Below are positions 32,826 to 40,944 of a stretch of 64,000 bases of DNA, one piece after another. The DNA comes from Streptomyces fulvoviolaceus (GTDB lineage Bacteria; Actinomycetota; Actinomycetes; Streptomycetales; Streptomycetaceae), in assembly GCF_000718165.1 (NCBI RefSeq), contig NZ_JOEY01000004.1, forward strand, positions 124,001-188,000, in the 5' to 3' direction. A program made the translations under genes and the position numbers. Each line of letters begins with the position of its first letter. Positions within the stretch are counted from its first letter, which is position 1. The notes beneath the pieces are model-generated. The model was not told the DNA's origin, made no database searches, and saw only the letters and a program-made list of their open reading frames with translations.

Positions 32826-33296
32826 TCAGCCGCCGGCGCGGCCCGCTCGCTCGGTTTCTCCGGAGCCGAGGACACTCCCCAGGACGGGGTCGTCCTCCTG
32901 ACCGCCATCCCTTCCCTCCTGCTTCCGCTCGATCAACTGCCGTACGAGACGCACGAGTTCGGCGGGCTCGAAAGGCTTGGCGAGGAAGGCGTCGACGCCG
33001 ACGTCGAGGCCGCTGTCGACCTCGTACTGGGTACAGGCGCTGACGATGGCGAGGGGAAGATCACGGGTCCGGGGATCGGAACGCAGCCGAGCAGCGGTCC
33101 GAAGCCCATCAAGCCGGGGCATCACCACATCGAGGGTCACGACATCGGGCCGCACCTGATGAACGACATCCAGACACTCGGCACCATCGGCCGCGGTCAC
33201 GACCTCGAGACCCTCCAGCTCGAGATTGACCCTGATCAACTGCCGGATGACCTTGTTGTCGTCCACAACAAGCACCCGACCCGACGCGCCTGGCAC
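32826..33296 (-). CDS. Single-domain response regulator
   Basis: A 156-residue protein made of one receiver domain: the acidic pair in VLVVDDNKV, the phospho-acceptor aspartate in VVTLDVVMP, a serine in IVSAC in the usual Thr/Ser place, and the lysine in LAKPFEP. No output domain follows, only a short acidic tail. It probably acts as a phosphate relay or by protein contact. No kinase gene is adjacent. GTG at 33296 has a poor ribosome site (GGAG only two bases away), so the start is uncertain by a few codons. Confidence 0.82.
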   Translation of the reverse strand: MPGASGRVLVVDDNKVIRQLIRVNLELEGLEVVTAADGAECLDVVHQVRPDVVTLDVVMPRLDGLRTAARLRSDPRTRDLPLAIVSACTQYEVDSGLDVGVDAFLAKPFEPAELVRLVRQLIERKQEGRDGGQEDDPVLGSVLGSGETERAGRAGG

Positions 33297-33526
33297 AACT
33301 CCGAGAGTAGGCGCGGACCGGCCACCGCGTCCGGGTTTTCCCCACTTCCACCCCGTGCGGGGGAGGCTTCCGCTGTGCGGAGGCTTTCGGGTGCGTGCAC
33401 TCGTCGCCTGCGGCGCGTGCACTCGTCTACGGCAGCGAGCGGACCGCTGCACGCGAGCCCCGCGAAGAGGCCTCCGATCAGCCCGTCCGGACTGCCACCG
33501 ACCTCGCCACGACCCCGCAAAACCCG

Positions 33527-33557
33527 TTCATGAACACCCCGATGGAACTGGTAGGGT
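33527..33557 (+). promoter_or_regulatory. Possible tRNA-Arg promoter
   Basis: TTCATG (33527-33532) and TAGGGT (33552-33557), 19 bp apart, lie about 35 bp upstream of the tRNA. TAGGGT is common as a -10 box of Streptomyces stable-RNA genes. Confidence 0.45.
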
Positions 33558-33590
33558 TCTACCCGTCGCCGCAAACACCGCGACCGACAC

Positions 33591-33662
33591 GCCCCCGTAG
33601 CTCAGGGGATAGAGCAACGGCCTCCGGAGCCGTGTGCGCAGGTTCGAATCCTGCCGGGGGCA
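33591..33662 (+). tRNA. tRNA-Arg (anticodon CCG)
   Basis: A 72-base cloverleaf: acceptor stem GCCCCCG/CGGGGGC, D stem GCTC/GAGC, anticodon stem ACGGC/GCCGT with loop CTCCGGA (anticodon CCG, reads CGG), T stem GCAGG/CCTGC with loop TTCGAAT, and discriminator A. CCA is not encoded. Its 3' 42 bases are part of the att repeat of the integrated elements; the gene stays intact because element 1 restores the 3' end. Confidence 0.97.
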
Positions 33663-33663
33663 C
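33621..33663. repeat. Attachment site (att1) in the tRNA-Arg gene
   Basis: The 43 bp from the anticodon loop of the tRNA to one base past its 3' end recur exactly at 53,263-53,305. Flanks differ on both sides. This is the expected att core of an AICE with a tyrosine recombinase that targets a tRNA 3' end; the int gene of element 1 lies 1.3 kb away. Confidence 0.93.
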
Positions 33664-33714
33664 TCGCCGATGATCAGCAGAAACTAAGCGCTGACCAGGG
33701 CGGATGCCGACATG

Positions 33715-33751
33715 AAAGAGCGGGACCCTGTCTCACTGGGTCCCGCTCTTT
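33715..33751 (+). terminator. Terminator after tRNA-Arg
   Basis: Perfect 14-base arms AAAGAGCGGGACCC and GGGTCCCGCTCTTT around a nine-base loop, followed by a T-rich tract. It would end the tRNA transcript about 50 bp after the gene, inside the element. Confidence 0.88.
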
Positions 33752-33925
33752 GTCGTTGTTGCGCGCTGATCGCGATAGACCTGCGATAGACACGGCACCT
33801 CCTGGTTGCCGACTGAACTGCACTGCCTGTTGGACACCGAAGCGCCCCACCACAAAACCCAGGGCCGACGCACACGCTGACGGCTACCCTCCCCACAGGC
33901 AGCCGTTACGCAAGGAGGAGCGCAA

Positions 33926-34972
33926 ATGCGGGCCCGCAGCACATGGCAGCGATTTTCCTTCAGCACGAAGGCAGCCATCGATCAGGCGTTGTATTCGAGT
34001 GGAATGCCCGAGGAAACCCTTGCCCTGTACTCACGCTGGTGGCAACTGGAAACTTACCTAAGATCCTTGATCTACGTAGAACTCCGCGCACTTCACGGCA
34101 TCGATTGGGTGAACCACATCGGCCAGAGCGCGACCACCAGACAGCAGAGAGACGAGTCTCTCCAGTACATGGCTACTGCGGACTGGGAAGATCCGCTGAG
34201 CTACCTTGACGTCGGAAAACTATTTCCGCTACTCGAGGCTAACTGGTCTCTGGTCGAGCCAACGCTGATGAACAAAGAAGTCCTCATGTCTCGGACTTCG
34301 GAGCTGCTAGCGATTCGCCACCGCCTCGGCCATCTACGTCGCCCCCACAGTGACGATCTAAACCGGCTTGAGCAGACATTGCGGGATCTGGAAAAAGGAG
34401 CATTCACCGCTTACGCCTCATATAATCGCGACTTTTACCCAGACTCTAATTTGGCTGATCCGGTTGTAGCTGCTTGGGTTCGAGGAGAGCACTCAACAGC
34501 ACAAAGGCTTATCCAGCACGCCGATCGTCAGTACGACGTAGTGTTCCGCCTTTCCTACACGGTTCGCCCTTACGCAGCTGCCCCCGCAAGTGGAGATCCA
34601 ATCAGTGGTAGCACTGGCCTTCTATGGAAGGCGACCTTTCATCTTCGCGACCGAGAGCCGCGTCCATCCGCGCTATGGCGAGATAGCTATCTCAACCGCA
34701 ACGCAAGACAACTACTCGTTCACATGCTCCTAGATAGCGGCTGGGTAGCCTTCACCTTCCCCGCCGTTGATGACAGCAATCGAGTAGCCGACGCTATCGG
34801 GGAAGCGTTCGACGCGGTACTTCTGAACCTACGCTCTAGGCGCGAAAAGAGCGAGCGTGAGCTCCTCGAATCCCCGATGCGAAGCATCCACCTGGACCCC
34901 CGCATCGAGATGAATTCCGGATGGAACATTGTGGACGACACCACCGTGCCGATCTCAATCTTTGGGGCTTGA
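33926..34972 (+). CDS. HEPN-like (Swt1-type) protein, candidate RNase or defence gene
   Basis: A 348-residue protein starting at ATG after AAGGAGGAG. Residues 30-160 look like a HEPN domain of the Swt1 type: WWQLETYLRSLIYVELRALHG, then ELLAIRHRLGHLRRPH with an R-x4-H pair (R131, H136), the usual HEPN RNase motif. The second half (160-348) is a beta-rich region I do not recognise. Codon use is more AT-rich than in the neighbours, a sign of separate acquisition. It lies between att1 and int, on the opposite strand, the place where AICEs carry cargo. Abortive-infection or toxin function is inference only. Confidence 0.7.
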   Translation: MRARSTWQRFSFSTKAAIDQALYSSGMPEETLALYSRWWQLETYLRSLIYVELRALHGIDWVNHIGQSATTRQQRDESLQYMATADWEDPLSYLDVGKLFPLLEANWSLVEPTLMNKEVLMSRTSELLAIRHRLGHLRRPHSDDLNRLEQTLRDLEKGAFTAYASYNRDFYPDSNLADPVVAAWVRGEHSTAQRLIQHADRQYDVVFRLSYTVRPYAAAPASGDPISGSTGLLWKATFHLRDREPRPSALWRDSYLNRNARQLLVHMLLDSGWVAFTFPAVDDSNRVADAIGEAFDAVLLNLRSRREKSERELLESPMRSIHLDPRIEMNSGWNIVDDTTVPISIFGA

Positions 34973-35021
34973 CGGTGGGGCGCCCTATCCGATGATGCCT
35001 CACCGCCAAGCAATTGGCAGA

Positions 35022-36464
35022 TCAGAATGACCAAGCGAGTTCTTTCTCGATCTTCTGGTTCATCAGTTCCTCTTGACCGTAGATACACCCCTCATACACA
35101 CGGTGGATCACCTCGGGTGAGTTGCCAACCCTCCGGGCGACCTCGGCTACGGGCACGCCAGCATTCAGCCACGTGGTGATGCAGGTGTGCCGCAGGTCGT
35201 ACGGCCGGCCACCGAGGATGGATGCCTGAAGGTCCGGCGAGAGCGCGTATTCCCGAGCGTCCCGCCACACGCGCCAATACGTGCTGCTGCCCACGAGACC
35301 GCCCCGCTCGTTCGTGAAGAGCCGCCCGTCCTTGGCCGTGCCGAACTCCGCCACGTGGGCACGAAGCATGGCCACGAGTGGCGGAGGAATCGGGACCGGC
35401 CGGTCTTCCTTGGCTTCCCTCGACTTCAGGCCGCGCTTGTCGTGGCGCTCTCCGCTGTCTGTCCACTGCTTGCCCGACACGGGGTGTGTGTCGTGAAGCG
35501 TCAGAACGCCCCACCCCTTCTCCGGGAGGAAGCAATCAGCCTTCCTGAGACCCACGGCCTCACTCGGGCGGAGCCCCGCGAAGTACATGACCGCGTAGAA
35601 GCCCACCAGGCGACGCCCCTTCTTGCGGTCCCATGTCCCGACGTACGAGACCGAGGCGAGGAGTTGAGCAGCCTGCGTCTTGTTCACGAGAACGCGGGGG
35701 TCCACACGGTCCGATGAAGCACTCTTCACCCTCTTGATAGCGGTGAGTGGATTCTCCGTCAGGAGCTTGCGCTCGATGGCGTATTCAACTGCGGTGTTGA
35801 GCGCGCGCCTGCGGCGACGGGAGGTCTCCCCCGCCGCGGGGGTTCCGTCCAATTTGAAGGAGATCCGATACTGAACATCGCGAAGAATCTTCGGGTCTTC
35901 CAACGATGAGACGAGAAGCGATTTCTTGGAGATCCACCCGTAGGCGTCTTCAAGTTCCTCCGGCGGGTCAAGTTCGGCGTTCTTGGGAATGACCGCCCAT
36001 CGGAAGGCGAGGCGCAGCTCTTCCGATGACGGCATCTTCTGCTCCTGCTCCACCAGAGCCAGCGTCACCGCGGCAAGCCCGTCGGCGATGCCCTCACGCG
36101 TCTTGGCCGCAGCCGTCGGCCAGCGCATCGCCATGTACTCGCGACAGAACGCGAACCAGGGCAGTTCCTCACGGACTTGCTCCGCACTGATCTCCGCCCG
36201 TACTTCGGACTCAGGCAGACCATCCGTGATGCGGAATGCCTCGCCACGGCGCATTGCCTGCCACAGTTCAGATCTACGGCTCTCTGCGAGAGCCACCGTG
36301 GCGAAGGTGGCGCTACTGACCCTTCCTCCGACTTTCCAACGGAGTTGGTAGGGGCGGGTCTTGCTCTGCGCCTTGGACACCTTCCACAGGCGGACATCGA
36401 GCGAAAACCCCTCCGGGGCCGAGCGGTTGTTCTGCTCGGCCCCACTGTCGGTGTCCTTCGTCAC
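35022..36464 (-). CDS. int: Tyrosine recombinase (integrase) of element 1
   Basis: A 480-residue site-specific recombinase that should integrate and excise element 1 at tRNA-Arg. The N-terminal part holds arm-type and core-binding domains; the catalytic part has the first arginine in AGLRPSEAVGL, the YDLRHTC box (Tyr in the first place of H-x-x-R, as in many actinobacterial integrases), and the nucleophilic tyrosine in IHRVYEGC. GTG at 36464 follows GGAGGAGAG and overlaps the xis stop by four bases. Related to, but clearly different from, the integrase of element 2. Confidence 0.94.
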   Translation of the reverse strand: MTKDTDSGAEQNNRSAPEGFSLDVRLWKVSKAQSKTRPYQLRWKVGGRVSSATFATVALAESRRSELWQAMRRGEAFRITDGLPESEVRAEISAEQVREELPWFAFCREYMAMRWPTAAAKTREGIADGLAAVTLALVEQEQKMPSSEELRLAFRWAVIPKNAELDPPEELEDAYGWISKKSLLVSSLEDPKILRDVQYRISFKLDGTPAAGETSRRRRRALNTAVEYAIERKLLTENPLTAIKRVKSASSDRVDPRVLVNKTQAAQLLASVSYVGTWDRKKGRRLVGFYAVMYFAGLRPSEAVGLRKADCFLPEKGWGVLTLHDTHPVSGKQWTDSGERHDKRGLKSREAKEDRPVPIPPPLVAMLRAHVAEFGTAKDGRLFTNERGGLVGSSTYWRVWRDAREYALSPDLQASILGGRPYDLRHTCITTWLNAGVPVAEVARRVGNSPEVIHRVYEGCIYGQEELMNQKIEKELAWSF

Positions 36465-36649
36465 GCGCTCTCCTCCAGCGTCTGGAGCCACCGACTGAGT
36501 TCGGACCGCCGGATTCGCACCGCGCCGTTCGGGAGCTTGATGGACTTCGGGCCCTTCTTGTACTGCCGCCAGCGGTAGAACGTCGCTCGCGGTACACCTA
36601 TCTCTTCGATCACTTCGGGGATGGTCAGCATCTCGTCGCGGGGTGCCAC
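36461..36649 (-). CDS. xis: Excisionase/MerR-like helix-turn-helix protein of element 1
   Basis: A 62-residue DNA-binding protein with the pattern LTIPEVIEEIGVPRATFYRW and KLPNGAVRIRRSELSRWL, typical of AICE excisionases (winged helix with tyrosine-arginine turn). GTG at 36649 follows AGGAG. The overlap with int means the two are made together; in pSAM2-like elements Xis drives the excision direction. It lies next to the iteron region. Confidence 0.9.
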   Translation of the reverse strand: MAPRDEMLTIPEVIEEIGVPRATFYRWRQYKKGPKSIKLPNGAVRIRRSELSRWLQTLEESA

Positions 36650-36702
36650 GACTCCTCCTTGGGCGAGAGAGCAAGGGAAGGGGTGGGACCAGCCGAGAGC
36701 CG

Positions 36703-36957
36703 CCACAGAAACCACGAAATACACAGAAACCCTGGATTGCGGGTCTGACCTGCGGCGATGCCGCATGGTGCGTGCTGCCACAGAAATCGCGGAAAGCTCC
36801 ACAGAAATAAGCGGCCGGACCGGTGCAGCCGGTGCCCGCTTATTTCTGTGGCTTCTCGGTTCGTTTCTGTGGCAGCGCACTGCAAGCCCCTGACGCGGCT
36901 GTCTGTGCTGGTCAGGGGCTTGTCGAGGGTATTTCTGTGATTCTGTGGTTTCTGTGG
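36703..36957. other. Putative replication origin: cluster of CCACAGAAA/TTTCTGTGG repeats
   Basis: Nine copies of the 9-mer CCACAGAAA (either orientation, three with one change) lie within 255 bp. The left ones point one way (36703, 36721, 36778, 36799), the right ones the other (36843, 36864, 36932, 36940, 36949). Two of them form a perfect 16-bp inverted repeat, CCACAGAAATAAGCGG (36799-36814) with its complement (36836-36851). The cluster fills the only long non-coding gap of the backbone, between the DUF3987 gene and xis. Iterons of a replication origin are the best reading; a regulator array is the alternative. Confidence 0.65.
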
Positions 36958-36963
36958 CGGGGG

Positions 36964-38508
36964 TCAGGCGGTCTGGTCGGTCAGGCGGGGGTGGACCAGG
37001 TAGCGGGGGGAGGGTGGCCGGCCGCGTCCTCCGGTCCGATGGACGGCCTGTGCTCGCACGTATCCGTGGTCTTCCAACAGGGCCAACACGGGGTCCAGGT
37101 CGTTGGCGGTGCGGAATTCGGAGCGGGAGAGCTTGACCATCAGGTCCCGCTTGCTGACCTCGCGCCACCCGTGGGTGCGCAGGGCTTCCAGCACGGTGCG
37201 GGCCCGTTCGGCGATGCGGTCGGCGCCCATGGAGTCGAACGCGGCGAGGCTGTGGCTGATGAAGTACTCGGCCAGTGCGATCGAGTCGCGCATGGTCGCT
37301 TCCGCCACCGGCACGGTGTGTCCCTTGGTGAGGTGTTCGGCGAGGTGGAGGAGGGCGGCCATACGGGCGGTGGCGCCGACCAGCTTGCCGCCCCAGTCGC
37401 CGATCTGGCCCATGATGCCGCCGCGGGCTTCCAGCATCGGTTCCACCCGTGCCTGAAAGGCGGTGAGGGTGGCGACCGCCTCGGGGGTGAGCTGGATGAG
37501 GGCGGGGTCGGTCCACTCGGCAAGGAACAGCGTCAGGTCGAGGACGTGGCGCCGGTAGGTCTCCATCACCTGCTCGGGGATGGGGTCGGGTTCAATCTTG
37601 CGGCGGCCGACCAGCGACTCGGGAACCGAGTAGAGGAACCTGCCGAGCAGGCCGCGGCCCTTGAATCCGTCCTGGCGTCCGATGTCGTCCAAGACCTGAG
37701 GCTGGACGCACAAGCCCATGGTGAGGGCGGGGTGTTCGATGTATTCCTCGCGGGTCTGCCGGTCGACCTTGAGGCGGTCTCCGGCGTGGCCTTTGAGGAA
37801 GACGCCCATGTTGGGCTTGCCGGAGTAGCGTCCGGCGATGATGTCGAAGATGTCGCCCTCGGCGGACATGACGGCGATCCGGCCGCCCTGCTCCGCCATG
37901 CGGGAGGTGACCGTTTCGGCGGTGGTGTCGTCGGCGAGCAACTGCGGTTTGGCCGGCACGGTGACGTGGTCCGCGGTCTGTGCCAGCGCGATCGCGGTGG
38001 CCACCATCTCGTCCCGCTCGTCCGCGTTCGCGGATGCCGCCTTGGCGGTGGCCTTGTCGGCCGCTTCCTTGGCGAGCCGGGCGGTCATCTCGGCTTCCAC
38101 GATGGCCGGTTGGATCAGCGTGCGCAGTTTCTGTTCCGCCTCATACAGCGGATCGGTGAGCAGGCCGAACACGGCGGATTTCCGGTTGGCGGGTGGCAGC
38201 GAGACGACGACGTAGAGGTTGGTGGGCTCGCGCCAGTGCCCGCGCACCTGCACCACCGACCGGCCGCCGGCCGCCGTGGCGAGCACGGACAGGGCGATGC
38301 ATCCGGCGAGGTCGACGGGGGTCTGTGTCTCCTCGGCGACCGCGGCCACGAACTCCCGCAGCCAGCCAGGCAGCGAGCCCACGGGGAAGGCGGTGAGCTT
38401 GCGGGGTCCGGCGAGGGGAACGGGGTCCTCCCACACTGGCGTGGGCGGTTCGTCGAGGGTGGGCAGTCCGGCCCACAGGTCGGGGCTGTCCACAGGGTGT
38501 GTGGTCAT
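36964..38508 (-). CDS. DUF3987 (YfjI-like) protein, replication module of element 1
   Basis: A 514-residue P-loop protein of the DUF3987/YfjI family, which pairs with primase-polymerase proteins and is thought to act as a replicative helicase or ATPase. The region VVVSLPPANRKSAVFGLL is in the place of Walker A, with ANRKSA instead of a standard GKS/T loop. AVMSAEGDIFDIIAGRYSG follows as a Walker B-like segment. A winged-helix-like C-terminus (WREVSKRDLMVKLSRSEFRT) may bind DNA. ATG at 38508 overlaps the 61-residue gene upstream by four bases. It ends next to the iteron cluster. Confidence 0.85.
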   Translation of the reverse strand: MTTHPVDSPDLWAGLPTLDEPPTPVWEDPVPLAGPRKLTAFPVGSLPGWLREFVAAVAEETQTPVDLAGCIALSVLATAAGGRSVVQVRGHWREPTNLYVVVSLPPANRKSAVFGLLTDPLYEAEQKLRTLIQPAIVEAEMTARLAKEAADKATAKAASANADERDEMVATAIALAQTADHVTVPAKPQLLADDTTAETVTSRMAEQGGRIAVMSAEGDIFDIIAGRYSGKPNMGVFLKGHAGDRLKVDRQTREEYIEHPALTMGLCVQPQVLDDIGRQDGFKGRGLLGRFLYSVPESLVGRRKIEPDPIPEQVMETYRRHVLDLTLFLAEWTDPALIQLTPEAVATLTAFQARVEPMLEARGGIMGQIGDWGGKLVGATARMAALLHLAEHLTKGHTVPVAEATMRDSIALAEYFISHSLAAFDSMGADRIAERARTVLEALRTHGWREVSKRDLMVKLSRSEFRTANDLDPVLALLEDHGYVRAQAVHRTGGRGRPPSPRYLVHPRLTDQTA

Positions 38509-38690
38509 GAGGCTGCCCTCCCTTCGAGGGGGTTCAACAGCGGGCGGCGGCCGTCGTCCCTGTGCGGGTCGGGACCAACGGCAGTGCGGACGCCTTCGGC
38601 GACGTCCTTTCGGTCGCCTCCGGCCGCCCGTGATGCGCGCTGTACGGCGTTCTGCGCCTCTTTGGAGGGAGTTCGGGGCTTGATGGTCAC
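38505..38690 (-). CDS. Small basic protein, unknown function
   Basis: A 61-residue, Arg/Lys-rich protein (VTIKPRTPSKEAQNAVQRAS and onward) with no recognised domain. It is supported by exact overlaps on both sides: its GTG overlaps the prim-pol stop (GTGA) and its stop overlaps the ATG of the DUF3987 gene (ATGA). A role in replication is likely from position only. Confidence 0.65.
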   Translation of the reverse strand: MTIKPRTPSKEAQNAVQRASRAAGGDRKDVAEGVRTAVGPDPHRDDGRRPLLNPLEGRAAS

Positions 38691-39604
38691 TCCGCACTCT
38701 CCTCGGCCGTCTGGAGGCCGTTGGTGACCGCGCGGTGGGCGTAGTCCTCGGGTACGCCGACGGAGACGGCCGCGGCGACGATCTGCCGGCCGATGGCGTC
38801 CAGTCCGCACGGTCCGGGGCACTGTGCGTGCTGGCCTCCCAGGAACCGGGCGACGCCGAACGCCTGTGAGGCGGCCCCGGATTCGGTGCGGGCACGCACC
38901 ATAGCGAGGCCGCGATCCAGGCCGGTGCGGACGTAGTCGTCGGTGTGGCGGCAGCCGGTGGCCACCGTCCGATCCCACGTGGCGCGCTCGGGGAGGGAAG
39001 AGACCACCTCCCCCGGGGCGGGGGTGGTCTCTTCCTTCACGACCAGGGCGCGGACGGCAGGCGGCAGAGCGGCCATGGTGCCGGTGCCGGGTCCGAGCCA
39101 ACGGGCGTACTGCATGAGCGACTTGACGTCCACGCCGGGCCGAACGGCGTTGGCCGACCGCGTCGCCCCTCGGTAGAGCCAGTGCTCGCCGCGGGTGGTC
39201 GGCACGGTCCGGGTCCGGGGCAGTGTCTGCCGCGCCCACGCGACCGCGTCCGCGTTGTCGAGGTCCACGATCGTCAGCCCGGCGCCTCCGGGGTGGTAGG
39301 CGACGGCCGCAGCCTGCCGCCACGCCGACGCCCATGCGTCGGAGGTGATCACGGTGGTGTCGGTGGTTGCGGCGGCCCATGCGTGGCAGACCGCGGGGCA
39401 GTGGCAGGTGCCCGCGCTCTTCATGTGCGGGCGTCCGCCGCACGCGCCATGCGCGCATGTCCGGCAGTTCCCGAACGGCACCTTCCCGGCTCGCAGCGGC
39501 AGGACGGGCACGCCTGCCGCGGCGAGTTCCAGGGCCGTCTTCAGGTGAGGGCTCGCGGTCAGATTCACGCCGTGGGGCGGCATGGTCGTGCGGTCAGGTG
39601 TCAT
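38687..39604 (-). CDS. Bifunctional primase/polymerase (prim-pol) of element 1
   Basis: A 305-residue archaeo-eukaryotic primase-type replication protein. The N-terminal prim-pol domain begins LKTALELAAAGVPVLPLRAGK and carries a cysteine/histidine insert (CRTCAHGACGG to CHCPAVCHAW), the acidic pair in LTIVDLDNADAV, and TTRGEHWLYRG in the position of the sxH motif. With the DUF3987 gene it forms one of the known replication modules of AICEs, distinct from RepSA. ATG at 39604 has an AGGAG-like site; a conserved hairpin lies just upstream. Confidence 0.88.
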   Translation of the reverse strand: MTPDRTTMPPHGVNLTASPHLKTALELAAAGVPVLPLRAGKVPFGNCRTCAHGACGGRPHMKSAGTCHCPAVCHAWAAATTDTTVITSDAWASAWRQAAAVAYHPGGAGLTIVDLDNADAVAWARQTLPRTRTVPTTRGEHWLYRGATRSANAVRPGVDVKSLMQYARWLGPGTGTMAALPPAVRALVVKEETTPAPGEVVSSLPERATWDRTVATGCRHTDDYVRTGLDRGLAMVRARTESGAASQAFGVARFLGGQHAQCPGPCGLDAIGRQIVAAAVSVGVPEDYAHRAVTNGLQTAEESAE

Positions 39605-39643
39605 GCTGGAGGTCTCCTGTTTCTGTCGAAGGGACGGAGAACC

Positions 39644-39680
39644 GGGGCGGTCGCGGTCTTTGGCGAGAGGCGACCGCCCC
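39644..39680 (-). promoter_or_regulatory. Hairpin leader upstream of prim-pol (copy 1)
   Basis: Perfect 11-base arms GGGGCGGTCGC and GCGACCGCCCC around a 15-base loop, between the 158-residue gene and prim-pol. The hairpin, its loop and the adjoining TCGAAGGGAC recur almost unchanged upstream of the gene at 46,553-46,840. It could be an attenuator, RNA-processing site or protein-binding leader. Confidence 0.6.
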
Positions 39681-39688
39681 AGCCACGT

Positions 39689-40165
39689 CTAGCCGTGGAA
39701 GTGGTTGCGCTTGATGACGGCCTTGCGGATGTGGACCGTGCTCCCGCTCCGGCCGTTGGCGATCGCACGGACGGGAGTGCGCCAGGCGAGGACGGCGAGG
39801 GCGATCCACATGGCGGCTCCGGAGCTGAACCCGGCAACCGCGTTGATGACCTCGCCGATGCCGTAGCCGACGCCGGCCGACAGGGCGCCTCCTCCGATCC
39901 CGGCGCCGATGAAGCGCTGAGCGATCGGGTCCAGGAGCGGGAGCGGGGTCAGGTCGCGCGGCTCGGGGCGGACCATCGGGAGCGGGGCGAGGTGCTTGGG
40001 CATGGGGACCATGCGGCCGTAGGCGTCGGGCACCCACACCACCGGGCCGCGTTCGGCGGCCAGTTCGACGGCCGCCGGGTCCGGCGCGTACCGGCTGAGC
40101 GACGCCGGGTCGTACGCCGTGGCGGTCGGCGTGTCCGACCACAGGGCGGGGGCGCGTTCGTTCAC
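39689..40165 (-). CDS. AICE membrane protein, unknown function
   Basis: A 158-residue protein: a hydrophilic proline-rich N-terminal half, then two hydrophobic segments (about residues 85-112 and 116-130) with a basic C-terminus (VRAIANGRSGSTVHIRKAVIKRN). GTG at 40165 follows GGAGG and overlaps the 86-residue gene by four bases. It looks like one of the many small membrane proteins of AICE transfer operons. No family name is certain. Confidence 0.7.
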   Translation of the reverse strand: MNERAPALWSDTPTATAYDPASLSRYAPDPAAVELAAERGPVVWVPDAYGRMVPMPKHLAPLPMVRPEPRDLTPLPLLDPIAQRFIGAGIGGGALSAGVGYGIGEVINAVAGFSSGAAMWIALAVLAWRTPVRAIANGRSGSTVHIRKAVIKRNHFHG

Positions 40166-40422
40166 TTCGTACCTCCGGTGAGGTAGGCGCGTCCGGCGTC
40201 GGTGATGGTGACGGGGACGCTCAACGGGTCGTCGCCGGTGACTGCGATCAGGCCGCGGCCGGTGAGCGGGTGGAACGTGCGCGCCTGCACGGCGTAGCCG
40301 CGGGGGTGCCCAGCCAGCCGCCACCGGCCGCGCGGGATCGCGCGGAAGGTGACGCCCTCGCCGTAGTCGTAGGCGGCCACCATGTCCAAGAGCTTGAGCA
40401 CGTGCTTGGGCATGCGGGACAT
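40162..40422 (-). CDS. Small winged-helix-like AICE protein
   Basis: An 86-residue protein (MSRMPKHVLKLLDMVAAY; VTITDAGRAYLTGG) with the spacing of a compact winged helix: the C-terminal phrase ITDAGRAYL is common in MarR/PadR-like folds. GTGA-type overlap with the downstream gene. Function unknown; DNA binding is inferred. Confidence 0.68.
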   Translation of the reverse strand: MSRMPKHVLKLLDMVAAYDYGEGVTFRAIPRGRWRLAGHPRGYAVQARTFHPLTGRGLIAVTGDDPLSVPVTITDAGRAYLTGGTK

Positions 40423-40435
40423 CAGGGGTCTCCTC

Positions 40436-40630
40436 TCAGTTGCCGAGCTGGGACAGGAAGCGGGCGAAGGACTCCACCAGGTCGTGAATCGGGCCGTAGG
40501 CGCCGGTCCCGGCGGTGAAGAAGCCGAACAGGAACAGCAGCACCGCGGCGCCCGCGCCGGCCGACTTGGTCTTGACGGCGACGACGGAGGCGATGCCGAA
40601 CAGCAGCACGGCCGAGAAGGTCAGGGTCAT
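40436..40630 (-). CDS. Small membrane protein, two helices
   Basis: A 64-residue protein with two hydrophobic helices (TLTFSAVLLFGIASVVAV and GAAVLLFLFGFFTAGTGAYG) and an amphipathic tail. The ATG overlaps the stop of the zinc-knuckle gene by four bases. This kind of gene is typical of AICE spread operons; function unknown. Confidence 0.68.
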   Translation of the reverse strand: MTLTFSAVLLFGIASVVAVKTKSAGAGAAVLLFLFGFFTAGTGAYGPIHDLVESFARFLSQLGN

Positions 40631-40902
40631 CGCGAGCCCTCCGTGTGCGGGGTGTCGGTGCCGGCGCGGTAGATGCGGGCCCACCGGTTGTAGAGCCAGC
40701 GGCCGGCGCGTATGCGCTTGCCGGTGGCCTTGCAGCGGCGGCAGTCCTTGCCGCGCTTCTGGCGGCCCTTGCGGTCGGTCTTCATCTGGAAGCCCCAGCC
40801 GTTGCACTTGCGGCAGTTGCCGAACGGCGAGGCAGCACACACAGCGATGTAACACAGCGTGACGCCGAGCAGGAGCGTGATAGCGAGCAGGGCAGGGGTC
40901 AT
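40627..40902 (-). CDS. Membrane-anchored zinc-knuckle-like protein
   Basis: A 91-residue protein with an N-terminal membrane helix (ALLAITLLLGVTLCYIAVCA) and two CxxC-x-G-x-G type motifs (CRKCNGWGF, CRRCKATGKR) resembling a half DnaJ zinc-binding domain. The rest is strongly basic. It starts the small-gene run downstream of the palindrome cluster. Role in transfer is inferred from position. Confidence 0.7.
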   Translation of the reverse strand: MTPALLAITLLLGVTLCYIAVCAASPFGNCRKCNGWGFQMKTDRKGRQKRGKDCRRCKATGKRIRAGRWLYNRWARIYRAGTDTPHTEGSR

Positions 40903-40944
40903 GACGGGCCCTCCGGGGCGGTTTTCAGGGGTTTCCGCAGGTGG

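Noticed and set aside
36703..36957. CRISPR array
   Set aside because: Repeats are only nine bases, occur in both orientations and have irregular spacing; no cas genes in the window.
36461..37516. 351-codon minus-strand frame covering the xis gene and the repeat region
   Set aside because: Only the last 62 codons look like protein; the rest runs through the iteron region and antisense frames of the DUF3987 gene.
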